Assembly: GCA_018969165.1 (NCBI GenBank) | Contig: JAGWYX010000186.1 | Span: 1-7,175, forward strand | Source: Verrucomicrobiota bacterium | Lineage (GTDB): Bacteria > Verrucomicrobiota > Verrucomicrobiia > Limisphaerales > JAGWYX01 | Direction: 5' to 3' | Length of the DNA stretch: 7,175 bases | In this document: piece by piece, positions 1 to 5,866 of the stretch | Position numbering within the stretch: position 1 is the stretch's first letter | Layout: every line of letters begins with the position of its first letter | Translations under genes and position numbers: made by a program | Notes under the pieces: model-generated | Seen by the model: the letters and a program-made list of their open reading frames with translations, nothing else | Told to the model about the DNA's origin: nothing | Databases searched by the model: none

Positions 1-2
1 CC

Positions 3-68
3 GGGGATGTGGCGCCGCCGGGTGCGGTGGTGTTCGAGGTGGGAAGTTCGAGCCTCATGATTCGTTAA
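3..68 (+). CDS. 3' end of an unidentified gene (cut by window edge)
   Basis: An open frame enters from the left edge and ends at TAA 66-68. The 21 visible residues include PPGAVVFEVGSSSL, which has the alternating hydrophobic pattern of a beta strand. Third codon positions are mostly G or C, as in the neighbouring genes. I do not recognise the family and too little is visible to assign a function. It may equally be chance reading frame; the adjoining sequence to the left would settle it. Confidence 0.3.
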   Translation, partial: GDVAPPGAVVFEVGSSSLMIR

Positions 69-238
69 AGCGTAAAAATGGTTGACTGAGCACGGAGTCC
101 ATTCGGAGAATCTCCGCGAAACCGCTGGGAGCCGAGTTCGAGCGCGACACGTGATCTCCACGGGTTCGAGGGGTCTCGGAACCTGTATCGAAGCTTGCCG
201 AAGACTGCCGGCGCTGGTAAGGTGCGTTCAAATCGGGG
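69..238. other. intergenic stretch without a convincing gene
   Basis: No protein gene is supported here. A minus-strand frame runs through it but is Ser/Arg-rich and low in hydrophobic residues, so I treat it as non-coding. A small imperfect hairpin is visible at 163-183 (GGTTC-GAG paired with CTC-G-GAACC, one unpaired G, loop GGGT). A promoter-like element lies at 195-223. The block could be part of a dispersed repeat, which only a genome-wide search could show. Confidence 0.4.
195..223 (+). promoter_or_regulatory. putative sigma70-type promoter for the 239-448 gene
   Basis: TTGCCG at 195-200 and TAAGGT at 218-223 are separated by exactly 17 bp. Transcription would begin near 230, about nine bases before the GTG at 239. 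Both hexamers are only partial matches to consensus, and verrucomicrobial promoters are not well defined, so this is a positional inference. Confidence 0.3.
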
Positions 239-448
239 GTGGTTGAATTGTGTGAACCTGCTGAAAACCTGCCGGAGGGCCCGGTGCTGGTGACTTTCCT
301 CGAGGCCGGCACGGGGGCTCCTGGCGCGCCGTCGCTGACGTCCGAGCAAGTTGCGGAGTTGCGAGGCAGATTAGCGGCGTGGGAAGAGGACTGGAACGCC
401 CCAGGGATGGACGCCTATGAGAGGGTGCCGGCGCGCCCCGCGCGTTGA
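239..448 (+). CDS. putative orphan antitoxin of a MazF-type TA module
   Basis: The gene starts at GTG 239 (stop codon in frame at 218-220) and encodes 69 residues. The body has the layout of short antitoxins seen in cyanobacteria and Verrucomicrobia: an N-terminal strand (ENLPEGPVLVTFLEAG, about residues 9-24), a helix rich in E, Q, L and R (about 33-48), and an acidic Trp-containing tail with EEDWNAPGMDAYE (about 49-61). Family members of this shape are usually followed directly by a MazF-type toxin gene, but here an ADOP stub begins 22 bp after the stop, so the toxin appears lost. The first eight residues do not look typical of the family and may come from fused upstream sequence. The role is inferred from resemblance only; a solitary regulatory protein is possible. 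Confidence 0.5.
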   Translation: MVELCEPAENLPEGPVLVTFLEAGTGAPGAPSLTSEQVAELRGRLAAWEEDWNAPGMDAYERVPARPAR

Positions 449-455
449 GTGCGGT

Positions 456-468
456 AACCTGCGAGGTT
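456..468 (+). other. small hairpin between antitoxin and ADOP stub
   Basis: AACCT (456-460) and AGGTT (464-468) form a 5-bp stem with loop GCG, eight bases after the antitoxin stop. There is no T-run after it, so a terminator role is doubtful. Confidence 0.25.
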
Positions 469-470
469 GG

Positions 471-539
471 CAATGCCGCCACGGCGGTCGATGCAGGATT
501 CTTTTGCAAGTGGCGAAGGGCGAATCTGAAGTCGTGCAT
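471..539 (-). pseudogene. ADOP permease N-terminal stub A (about 23 codons)
   Basis: Reading from ATG 539, the stub encodes MHDFRFALRHLQKNP followed by ASTAVAAL. This corresponds to the first cytoplasmic helix and the start of TM1 of ADOP permeases (compare the intact gene at 627-3155). Resemblance stops near 471, and beyond it lies the 3' flank of the antitoxin gene on the opposite strand. The rest of the permease is absent. The sequence carries CCGCC-AC-GGCGG at 476-487, also present at the breakpoint of stub C. The stub lies downstream of the intact ADOP gene on the same strand and is preceded by 7-bp repeats. Confidence 0.75.
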
Positions 540-544
540 GGCAA

Positions 545-585
545 TTATGAATTATGAGTTATGAGGGATGAACGAGGAGTGACGG
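545..585 (+). repeat. degenerate 7-bp tandem repeat array 1
   Basis: On the plus strand this reads as successive 7-mers such as GAATTAT, GAGTTAT, GAGGGAT, GAACGAG and GAGTGAC. They are variants of the GAGTGAT-like unit seen elsewhere in the window. The array begins about five bases beyond the start codon of ADOP stub A and lies opposite in orientation to array 2, so the two could pair as an inverted repeat with a loop of about 30 bases. Confidence 0.65.
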
Positions 586-601
586 TGGTCGGGCGTTGGC
601 T

Positions 602-629
602 TTCATAATTCATACCTCATCCCTCATCA
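602..629 (-). repeat. degenerate 7-bp tandem repeat array 2, overlapping the ADOP stop codon
   Basis: On the minus strand the 7-mers GATGAGG, GATGAGG, TATGAAT and TATGAAA follow each other directly. The first overlaps the TGA stop of the intact ADOP gene (627-629). TCATCCCTCAT and TCATAATTCATA here are reverse complements of segments of array 1. The structure could act as a terminator by pairing with array 1, but no T-run is present, so that role is unproven. Confidence 0.65.
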
Positions 630-3155
630 TTCGCAGCGGAGCGCCTCCATCGGATCGATCTGCGTCGCGCGACGGGCAGGCAAGTAGCAGGCGAGCAGTG
701 CGACTGCCAGCAGCAATAGCACCGCGCCGGACCATACCGGGAGGTCTGCAGAGCCGCCCTGAAAGAGCTGGTACTTGAGCAACTGACTGACCGGGCCCTC
801 CTCGACGCTGGTCGTCCGCGTAGCTTCAAAGACCCAGTGCTTGACCAGTTGCAGGAGCCAAAATGCACCGAGGAGTCCCAGGGCGGCACCGACGCCCACC
901 AAGCGCGCGCCTTCCCACAGCACCAAGCCCAGCACGTCGCGACGTTGCCCCCCGACGGCCAGGCGGATGCCAATTTCACGCGTGCGCCGGGCAACCGAGT
1001 AGGCCAGCACACCGTAAACTCCGAGCGCGGATAGCAACAGGCCGATGCCGGCGAAGCCCACCAGGTAAACCATGAAAGTCCGCTGAGCTTGGGTGGAGTC
1101 GTCCAGCAGCGTGCGCGCAACCATGACCCGCGGGTGGATCATGTCCGGTTCAGCCGCCTTTAATTCCCGGAGGAAGGCGGGGATCAGCGGGCGCGGATTG
1201 GACTCTGCTCGAACGACGAACATCAACGAGGGCGTGGCACCGCCAAATTCAGCACGAAAGTATGGCCGATAGAACGAAGCCGCCACGCCCTGGGTATAGC
1301 GGTAAGGTCGCGTGTCGGCGACAATCCCCACTACTTGATAAAGGCTGGCCTCTGGCGAATCGGCTGGGTGAAATTTCCTGCCCAGGGCGTTTTCGTTCGG
1401 CCAGCACAAACGGGCCATTGCCTCATTGATGATCACCGCGCCGCCCGTTGGGCCGCCGTCGCGTTCGTCCAGATAGCGCCCCGCGCGCAGCGGGATGTGC
1501 ATCGCCCGAAAACAATCGCTTCTCCCAACCCCGCAACCGATGCCGACCACATCCACCGGCTCGGCCCGCGCGTCGAGCTGGATTTTCCACCCTCCCAGGT
1601 CTCCGCCGAAGATACCGACGGCCTTGACGCCAGGGAGCGCAGTAAACCGCTCCTGCAAGTGTGCCAAGAGGGCATTCCGCAACTGGTGAGCGCCTGGACC
1701 GCCGCGTGAATCGGAATATTTCGAGGGGAGCCACAGATTGAGGTACACGAGGTTGTCCGGGTCAAACCCCACGTTCGTGCGCAGGAGTCGGACCACACTC
1801 TGGATCATCAGCCCCGCGCCAGCCAACAAGACCAGTGACAGCGCGACTTCCATCACCACCAGCGCACGGCGAAAGCGGTTCCTTCCGAAGCTCACCCCGG
1901 CCCCACCCTGCTTGAGGGCTTCATTGATCCGCGTCCGGCTCGCCTGCCAAGCCAACGCCAATCCATAGGCGACGCCGATGATGGCACAGACGAGCAGCGT
2001 GAACACCAGCGCCTGCCGGTCGATTTCAACCGGTCTGAAGCGGGGCAGGTTCGGCGGCAGCAACAGCAGGAACAGCTTCCTGAACCACACGGTCATGATC
2101 AAGCCAACCCCCCCGCCGAGGCTGGCCAAAAGCACCGTCTCAGTCACCAGTTGACGCGCCAGTCGGATTCGACTGGCGCCAAGGGCGGACCGAACCGCCA
2201 ATTCTTGCCGGCGCCGTTCGGTCCTGACCAGCATCAGATTGCCGAGATTCAGACACACGATGAGCAGGACAAACCCAATCGCACCGAGCAGACCGTAAAG
2301 CGTCCGCGGCAGGTCGTCCGCCCGCCAACTGTCGGCGAGCCGGTCACGCAGGGAGCGGAGTTCCAGCCGCAACCTTTGCAGGTTCTGGCGCGAGCCGGCA
2401 CCGGCAGTCGGAAGGTCCGCCGTGTGGTCGTGCACGAACCGCTGCGCCACCGTGTCCAGCATCGCCTGCGCCGGTTGCCCGTCGATGCCCGGATTCAGAC
2501 TGACGATCAGGCCGAACTGAGGCGAGCGCGCCCAATCCAACGTCGGGCGCGGATTCTCGGCGGGCACCCAGAATGACAGGAACCACCCGCGCGGGTATTG
2601 AAACTCCGCCGGCATGACGCCGATGATCGTGAAGCGGTGGCCACTCAGTTCCGTTGTTTTGCCGATCACGCCGGCGTCGCCGGCGAAACGCGATTGCCAC
2701 CACGCATAATTCAGCACGATGACCGTGTCGCGCTCCGGGATTCCACTTGCATTGACGGGAACCGCTTCATCTTTGGCGAAAGTGCGGCCCAGCATCGGGC
2801 GAACGTGCAAGAACGAGAAAAAGTTGGGCGAAACCAACTCGCCACGTACCACGTCGTTCAAATCGTCCGTCTTGGTTCTCAGAATCAGGTCATGGAACCA
2901 GGCGGAATCCGTAAAGACGTCCCCCTTCGCTCGCAATGCCGCGAGTACCTCCGCTGAAACACCGGATTCCCCGGGTTCGACAATCTCCCGCAGCCGCGCC
3001 GGCGCCGGTCCTGGAATCGAGTTCAAGAGCACCGTGTTCACCACGCTGTAAATGGCCGTGCTCGCCCCGATACCCAATGCGAGCGTCAACACCGCCACCA
3101 GGGTGAAACCCGGGTGCTTGACCAACTGCCGCGCCGCGAATCGCAATTCATTCAT
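627..3155 (-). CDS. ADOP-type (MacB/FtsX-like) ABC transporter permease, full length
   Basis: The 842 residues match the usual length of 'acidobacterial duplicated orphan permeases'. The layout is a short amphipathic start, TM1 (about 17-39, with LTLALGIGAS), a periplasmic MacB_PCD-like domain (about 40-280), an FtsX domain with TMs near 286-311, 336-365 and 380-403, then a second copy: TM about 428-452, periplasmic domain about 453-690, and FtsX TMs near 693-720, 740-770 and 806-826. The cytoplasmic coupling segments ERRRQELAVRSALGASR (313-329) and RRTREIGIRLAVGGQRR (723-739) mark the two halves. The C-terminus LPARRATQIDPMEALRCE is characteristic. No ATPase gene is adjacent, which is normal for this family; substrate unknown. 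A segment near 774-790 is longer than usual. The ATG at 3155 has no clear ribosome site. An aborted second N-terminus (stub F) lies 114 bp upstream. Confidence 0.93.
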   Translation of the reverse strand: MNELRFAARQLVKHPGFTLVAVLTLALGIGASTAIYSVVNTVLLNSIPGPAPARLREIVEPGESGVSAEVLAALRAKGDVFTDSAWFHDLILRTKTDDLNDVVRGELVSPNFFSFLHVRPMLGRTFAKDEAVPVNASGIPERDTVIVLNYAWWQSRFAGDAGVIGKTTELSGHRFTIIGVMPAEFQYPRGWFLSFWVPAENPRPTLDWARSPQFGLIVSLNPGIDGQPAQAMLDTVAQRFVHDHTADLPTAGAGSRQNLQRLRLELRSLRDRLADSWRADDLPRTLYGLLGAIGFVLLIVCLNLGNLMLVRTERRRQELAVRSALGASRIRLARQLVTETVLLASLGGGVGLIMTVWFRKLFLLLLPPNLPRFRPVEIDRQALVFTLLVCAIIGVAYGLALAWQASRTRINEALKQGGAGVSFGRNRFRRALVVMEVALSLVLLAGAGLMIQSVVRLLRTNVGFDPDNLVYLNLWLPSKYSDSRGGPGAHQLRNALLAHLQERFTALPGVKAVGIFGGDLGGWKIQLDARAEPVDVVGIGCGVGRSDCFRAMHIPLRAGRYLDERDGGPTGGAVIINEAMARLCWPNENALGRKFHPADSPEASLYQVVGIVADTRPYRYTQGVAASFYRPYFRAEFGGATPSLMFVVRAESNPRPLIPAFLRELKAAEPDMIHPRVMVARTLLDDSTQAQRTFMVYLVGFAGIGLLLSALGVYGVLAYSVARRTREIGIRLAVGGQRRDVLGLVLWEGARLVGVGAALGLLGAFWLLQLVKHWVFEATRTTSVEEGPVSQLLKYQLFQGGSADLPVWSGAVLLLLAVALLACYLPARRATQIDPMEALRCE

Positions 3156-3170
3156 AAGCGGTTATGTTTT

Positions 3171-3202
3171 CTCGCCACTCGCCACTCATCACTCGTCACT
3201 CC
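3171..3202 (-). repeat. 7-bp tandem repeat array 3 (GAGTGNN x4)
   Basis: On the minus strand four units follow in register: GAGTGAC, GAGTGAT, GAGTGGC, GAGTGGC, then GAG. This is the cleanest array in the window. It joins the end of ADOP stub F to the start of the intact ADOP gene and provides the TGA stop that ends stub F. Confidence 0.75.
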
Positions 3203-3269
3203 TCCCGAATCCGGGATTCTTCAGTAGTTGTCGGAAAGCGTATTTGAAATCGCGAAGCAGAGTTTGCAT
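3189..3269 (-). pseudogene. ADOP permease N-terminal stub F (26 codons, then stop)
   Basis: From ATG 3269 the frame encodes MQTLLRDFKYAFRQLLKNPGF and then GRSDE before TGA at 3189-3191. The first 21 residues are a good ADOP N-terminus. The last residues and the stop come from the 7-bp repeat array, so the gene breaks where the repeat begins. It sits head-to-tail just upstream of the intact ADOP gene and next to the start of the DUF4258 cassette. It is either a remnant of a lost permease or of a partial duplication; a functional leader peptide is possible but unsupported. Confidence 0.75.
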
Positions 3270-3334
3270 GGCTTAAATCATGTTGGTAGAAGAAGGGGCC
3301 AAAGTGCAGACCGCCGGACACTGGGAGAACCACG

Positions 3335-3589
3335 ATGAAGCCAGTCTATTTTAGTCATCACGTCGCGCAGCGCATGATCGAGCGGGGCACCAACCGCCAG
3401 GAGCTCGAACGAGCCATCCGGCACGGCAGGCAGGTCCCGGCCAAGGCAGGAAAGGTCGCCTTCCGCCTCAATTTGCGGTTTGAACAAATTTGGAAAGGCA
3501 AGTATTATGGGACCAAGCAAGTGATGGCCGTCGTGTCGGAAAAGGCCGACCGCTTTGTGGTCGTCACAGCATTGACGTTTTATTTTTAG
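3335..3589 (+). CDS. DUF4258 family protein, likely toxin half of a TA pair
   Basis: The 84-residue protein opens with FSHHVAQRMIERG (residues 6-18), the His-x4-Arg-Met-x2-Arg-Gly signature of the DUF4258 family. A helix with REL and RAIRHG and a strand-rich second half follow, ending in the hydrophobic strands KQVMAVVSEK and DRFVVVTALTF. Size and predicted alpha-beta order resemble RelE/BrnT-like small toxins, but no activity has been firmly assigned to this family. GGGAG at 3323-3327 lies seven bases before the ATG, a good ribosome site and the clearest of the cassette genes. The DUF2283 gene follows after nine bases, so the two are probably one transcript. Confidence 0.8.
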   Translation: MKPVYFSHHVAQRMIERGTNRQELERAIRHGRQVPAKAGKVAFRLNLRFEQIWKGKYYGTKQVMAVVSEKADRFVVVTALTFYF

Positions 3590-3598
3590 TGCGAGCTT

Positions 3599-3823
3599 AT
3601 GAAAATCACCTACGATGCCGAGGTTGACGCGGCTTACATCTATCTGACCGAGCAGCGAGGAGAAGTCACTACGGTGAAAGCCAACGAAAACGTTTACCTC
3701 GACTACGGCGCCGCCGATGAACTGGTCGGCATTGAGATTCTGGACGCGTCGGAGGTCCTCGGCTTCGACCGCAAGCATCCCAAGATCCAGGTTGACAAAG
3801 CCTTGGCCGTTTGCCCGGCCTGA
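3599..3823 (+). CDS. DUF2283 family protein, likely antitoxin partner of the DUF4258 gene
   Basis: The 74-residue protein begins MKITYDAEVDAAYIYL, the hallmark opening of DUF2283, and continues with VYLDYGAADELVGIEILDAS (about residues 34-53), a strand pair ending in the family's GIEILDAS motif. DUF2283 genes are often found next to DUF4258 genes and the pair has been regarded as a candidate TA module; I infer that role here from adjacency. The ATG lies nine bases after the DUF4258 stop, suggesting translational coupling. The last residues overlap a small hairpin (3805-3820). Its stop at 3821-3823 is only 15 bp from the broken end of ADOP stub B on the other strand. Confidence 0.8.
   Translation: MKITYDAEVDAAYIYLTEQRGEVTTVKANENVYLDYGAADELVGIEILDASEVLGFDRKHPKIQVDKALAVCPA
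3805..3820 (+). other. small hairpin at the 3' end of the DUF4258/DUF2283 cassette
   Basis: GGCCG (3805-3809) pairs with CGGCC (3816-3820) around loop TTTGCC, directly before the TGA. No T-run follows, so it is at best a weak terminator or just coding sequence. Confidence 0.25.
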
Positions 3824-3838
3824 TGAAGCGCGTGCAGT

Positions 3839-3943
3839 TGCCGTGTTCGCCCCGATCCCGAGCGCGAGCGTGAGCACGGCCGCGGCGGTGAACCCGGGGT
3901 TCTTCAACAGTTGGCGGAGGGCGAATTTGAGGTCGTGCAGCAT
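3839..3943 (-). pseudogene. ADOP permease N-terminal stub B (35 codons)
   Basis: From ATG 3943 the stub reads MLHDLKFALRQLLKNP, then GFTAAAVLTLALGIGANTA. It is a textbook ADOP start covering the cytoplasmic helix and most of TM1, and the longest and best conserved of the stubs. Resemblance stops at NTA, where the intact gene continues with IYSVVN. From 3838 downward the sequence belongs to the DUF2283 cassette on the other strand. The reading frame stays open antisense to that cassette for a total of 221 codons, but the antisense part has no permease character. Confidence 0.85.
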
Positions 3944-3958
3944 AGCGAAGTTACCAGC

Positions 3959-3986
3959 TTGAAAGCCGGACGGGAAAAGCTACCGT
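3959..3986 (+). promoter_or_regulatory. putative promoter for leaderless hicBA mRNA
   Basis: TTGAAA (3959-3964) and TACCGT (3981-3986) are separated by 16 bp. The -10-like box ends six bases before the hicB ATG at 3993, so transcription would begin at or next to the start codon. The same geometry occurs before the PemK cassette (5832-5860). A GAGG at 3987-3990 is too close to the ATG to be a normal ribosome site, which fits a leaderless message. Confidence 0.4.
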
Positions 3987-3992
3987 GAGGCG

Positions 3993-4196
3993 ATGGATTA
4001 TTCGGTGACATTGGTTGAGTCCGAGGAAGGCGTTGCCGTCTGGTGCGACGAGCTTCCGGGCTGCTGCAGTCAGGGGGCGACCCGCGCGGAAGCGCTCGAG
4101 AACATCCGCGACGCGATTCGCGAATACCTCGAGGCACGCGGCGAGCTGTCGGAGCGTTTCGGAACCAAGGTCTCTCGTGAGATCGTCAGGGTCTGA
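3993..4196 (+). CDS. hicB: HicB-like antitoxin (short form)
   Basis: The 67 residues form the HicB partial RNase-H-like fold: strand SVTLVESEEGVAVWC (4-18), the family motif DELPGCCSQGAT (19-30), and the helix RAEALENIRDAIREYLEA (31-48). HicB proteins bind and neutralise the HicA mRNA interferase. This short form has no C-terminal ribbon-helix-helix or HTH domain, so it is not expected to bind DNA by itself. It precedes hicA by six bases, the reverse of the classical hicA-hicB order but common for this short subfamily. No autoregulatory operator is evident. Confidence 0.88.
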   Translation: MDYSVTLVESEEGVAVWCDELPGCCSQGATRAEALENIRDAIREYLEARGELSERFGTKVSREIVRV

Positions 4197-4202
4197 CGGC
4201 CC

Positions 4203-4415
4203 ATGCCCAGACTGCCCGGAGTCAACCACCAAACGGCCATTCGCGCTCTGGCGAAGGCGGGCTTCCAAATCATCCGCGAGGGCAAGCAAACTGTCATGAG
4301 CAATGGCGTGCGGATCGTGACCATCCCGCGGCATAACCCGATCAACGCTTTTACGATGGGCAAGATTGCCAAGGATGCCGGTTACACCCCGGAAGATTTC
4401 AAAACGCTCCTTTGA
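4203..4415 (+). CDS. hicA: HicA-like mRNA interferase, catalytic His replaced by Gln
   Basis: The 70-residue protein matches the HicA/YcfA family across its length: PGVNHQTAIRALAKAGFQII (5-24), then REGKQTVMSNG (25-35), IVTIPRHNPINAFTMGKIAK (38-57) and a final helix with TPEDF. HicA toxins are double-stranded-RNA-binding-like proteins that cleave mRNA, and a His in the Gly-x-His motif of the second strand is needed for activity. Here that position is Gln29, codon CAA at 4287-4289, one base from CAC or CAT. The toxin is therefore probably weak or inactive unless His44 or another residue substitutes. The gene follows hicB after six bases with no strong ribosome site, so coupling is likely. Its stop is 27 bp from ADOP stub C. 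Confidence 0.88.
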   Translation: MPRLPGVNHQTAIRALAKAGFQIIREGKQTVMSNGVRIVTIPRHNPINAFTMGKIAKDAGYTPEDFKTLL

Positions 4416-4442
4416 CCTCTCGCCGCTCGACGGTCCCGGGAG

Positions 4443-4508
4443 TCCCGCCACGGCGGCGAAGCCAGGGTTCTTCAGCAACTGGCGGCAGGCGAATTTGAGA
4501 TCACTCAT
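4443..4508 (-). pseudogene. ADOP permease N-terminal stub C (22 codons)
   Basis: From ATG 4508 the stub reads MSDLKFACRQLLKNP, then GFAAVAG. The ADOP match ends there; the next codons (LPG and on) are not TM1 sequence. The break lies one codon from that of stub A and contains the same CCGCC-AC-GGCGG palindrome (4445-4456). The hicBA cassette ends 27 bp beyond on the other strand. The stub sits downstream of the DUF4097 gene on the same strand with a 58-bp gap in which I see nothing else. Confidence 0.8.
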
Positions 4509-4566
4509 AACACCCTATCGCGATTGGATCGACGGCGGTCAGGTCTCGCACACAGCTCGCAGGTGC

Positions 4567-5577
4567 CTACAACTTCTTCACGTGGATGCTCCCGCCGCTG
4601 GTGCGCAACAGGACCGATCTGCCGCCGCCATTGACTGGGCCTTTCAGGAAGTTTCGGCCGGTTTTCCCGACCACCGTCACCGGCAGCTCGCTGTCCACTC
4701 CGCCACCGGAGGTGGATGCATCCAGGTCAAAAGCGGACGTCGCCGCCACACGCATCGTCACGCCACCGGCGGAAGTTTCGAGCCGGACATCGTCTGACAG
4801 TGGTGACGAGAATGAAGCCGAGATGGACCCGCCGGAGGTCGAGCCATCCACTTTGCCGACCACGTTCTCGATGGTGATGCCCCCGCCGCTGCTGTGGACT
4901 CGCGCCGGACCGCGGAATTCACTCACCTCGACCGAGCCCCCTGAGGTTTTACCGTCCAGTACCCCTTTACCGCCAGTCACATGGATTCCGCCGCCGCTGG
5001 TCTCGATCTTGATCTCGCCTTGGCAATCGCCGACCCGAATCCCGCCACCGGACGTGCGCCCGTCGACCGAACCATTCAAATGGTCGAACTTCAGTCCACC
5101 GCCGCTCGTATGCGCGTTTACCTCGCCGGCCAAATCGTGAACTTCGATGCCTCCTCCCGAAGTCTTGAGCTGCACGTTGAATTTGGCCGGCACCGTGATG
5201 GTGTACTTGCCCTCGGTTCGTTGCGGCCCCCGCCAGGACCAGCCGGTCCCACTCTCACGGTGAGACCGAATCGTAACCGTGTTGCCTTCCTGCGAAAAGG
5301 TCACCGGCTGTTCGCGAAGAAACTTTTCCTCGTCGGCCTTGTTCCTCCGGCTCACGTTGCGCCAGACATGGATGGTCACGTCGTTTCCGGAGTGAGAGCC
5401 GACTTCGATGGACCCAAAATCCACGTCCGTCACCAGCCGCCCGCCGGCGACGACGGTGAACGTCTTATCCAGGGTTTCCTCGGTCTCGGAGCGCGCACTC
5501 CCGGTGGAAGCGAGCAGTGCAATCGTGACCGCAAACCCGAAGCATAGACGATGAACAAGAGCATTTTTTGATTTCAT
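4567..5577 (-). CDS. secreted DUF4097-type beta-repeat protein
   Basis: The protein has 336 residues when started at ATG 5577, which gives a standard Sec signal peptide: n-region MKSKNALVHR, hydrophobic LCFGFAVTIALLAS (11-24), polar end near 25-31, no lipobox Cys. Starts at ATG 5610 or TTG 5613 would add 11 or 12 residues. Residues 35-138 form a strand-rich first part; from 139 on come repeated TSGGG turns. Six repeats (139-246) are exactly 18 residues long with pattern TSGGG-hydrophobic-x-hydrophobic, then two of 21, and a final TSGGSIHVKKL end. This is the DUF4097 family, expected to form a beta solenoid outside the cytoplasm; function unknown. It lies just after the C-terminal ADOP remnant on the same strand, suggesting the two were once co-transcribed. 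No clear ribosome site is seen. Confidence 0.85.
   Translation of the reverse strand: MKSKNALVHRLCFGFAVTIALLASTGSARSETEETLDKTFTVVAGGRLVTDVDFGSIEVGSHSGNDVTIHVWRNVSRRNKADEEKFLREQPVTFSQEGNTVTIRSHRESGTGWSWRGPQRTEGKYTITVPAKFNVQLKTSGGGIEVHDLAGEVNAHTSGGGLKFDHLNGSVDGRTSGGGIRVGDCQGEIKIETSGGGIHVTGGKGVLDGKTSGGSVEVSEFRGPARVHSSGGGITIENVVGKVDGSTSGGSISASFSSPLSDDVRLETSAGGVTMRVAATSAFDLDASTSGGGVDSELPVTVVGKTGRNFLKGPVNGGGRSVLLRTSGGSIHVKKL
4840..5163 (-). repeat. six in-gene repeats of 54 bp (18 residues)
   Basis: Within the DUF4097 gene, codons 139-246 divide into six units of 18 residues, each starting with TSGGG, TSGGS or SSGGG and carrying a conserved Gly near position 13. The unit bodies differ considerably, so the repeat is old and kept by structure rather than a recent DNA expansion. 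Confidence 0.85.
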
Positions 5578-5614
5578 AAGAGCGGATGGTTTCGTGTGAG
5601 GAGGATTCATCAAA

Positions 5615-5770
5615 TCATTCGTATCGCAGCGCCACCATTGGGTCGACTTTGGCGGCGCGTCGGGCGGGAAGATAACCGGCCAGGGCAGAAACCAAGCCGA
5701 GGAGGAGTGCGGCGATGGAAATAGACACTGGATCGGTCGGTGCCAGGCCGTACAGTTGATTGGAGATCAG
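5615..5770 (-). pseudogene. ADOP permease C-terminal remnant (last 51 codons)
   Basis: The minus-strand frame ending at TGA 5615-5617 encodes an LYGLAPTDPVSISIAALLLG segment (last TM) and then LVSALAGYLPARRAAKVDPMVALRYE split across the final turn, the canonical ADOP C-terminus. Resemblance begins near 5770; the sequence upstream belongs to the PemK cassette flank. No permease interior or start is attached. The N-terminal stub at 6411-6500 lies on the same strand with the cassette between, so both are best read as the ends of one permease whose middle (about 760 codons in the intact copy) is gone. The DUF4097 gene begins soon after its stop. Confidence 0.85.
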
Positions 5771-5783
5771 GTTCTCCTGACTC
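5763..5783. other. bulged hairpin at the left junction of the PemK cassette
   Basis: GAG-A-TCAGG (5763-5771) pairs with CCTGACTC (5776-5783) around loop TTCT, giving eight base pairs with one unpaired A. It spans the point where ADOP resemblance ends. It might be a transcription or recombination structure; no T-run supports a terminator. Confidence 0.4.
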
Positions 5784-5831
5784 GACAGTGATGCGGAACG
5801 GTCGCGCATCCGAGAGCCGGCAAGAGCGGGC

Positions 5832-5860
5832 TTGTCGTCGGCTTTGGGCTGGATTATTCT
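5832..5860 (+). promoter_or_regulatory. putative promoter for leaderless PemK-cassette mRNA
   Basis: TTGTCG (5832-5837) and TATTCT (5855-5860) are separated by 17 bp. Six bases then precede ATG 5867, so the transcript would start at or beside the start codon. No ribosome site is present between the -10 box and the ATG, consistent with leaderless translation. The arrangement mirrors that of hicBA. Confidence 0.5.
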
Positions 5861-5866
5861 TGCGCC

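Noticed and set aside
55..312. 85-codon minus-strand frame over the left intergenic stretch
   Set aside because: Ser/Arg-rich, without hydrophobic core or a recognised motif, and it overlaps a better plus-strand gene.
545..629. CRISPR array
   Set aside because: The units are 7 bp and contiguous, with no spacers of constant length and no cas genes.
3189..3269. Functional leader peptide for the downstream ADOP gene
   Set aside because: The sequence is simply an ADOP N-terminus ending in the 7-bp repeat; nothing indicates attenuation or coupling.
3278..3943. 221-codon minus-strand frame beginning with an ADOP N-terminus
   Set aside because: Only the first 35 codons resemble a permease; the rest is antisense to the well-supported DUF4258 and DUF2283 genes and has no membrane segments.
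3951..4508. 185-codon minus-strand frame from stub C
   Set aside because: It is antisense to hicBA beyond codon 22.
4586..5140. 184-codon plus-strand frame rich in Pro and Ser
   Set aside because: It is the antisense of the TSGGG repeats of the DUF4097 gene; the Pro-rich regularity is a shadow of those repeats.
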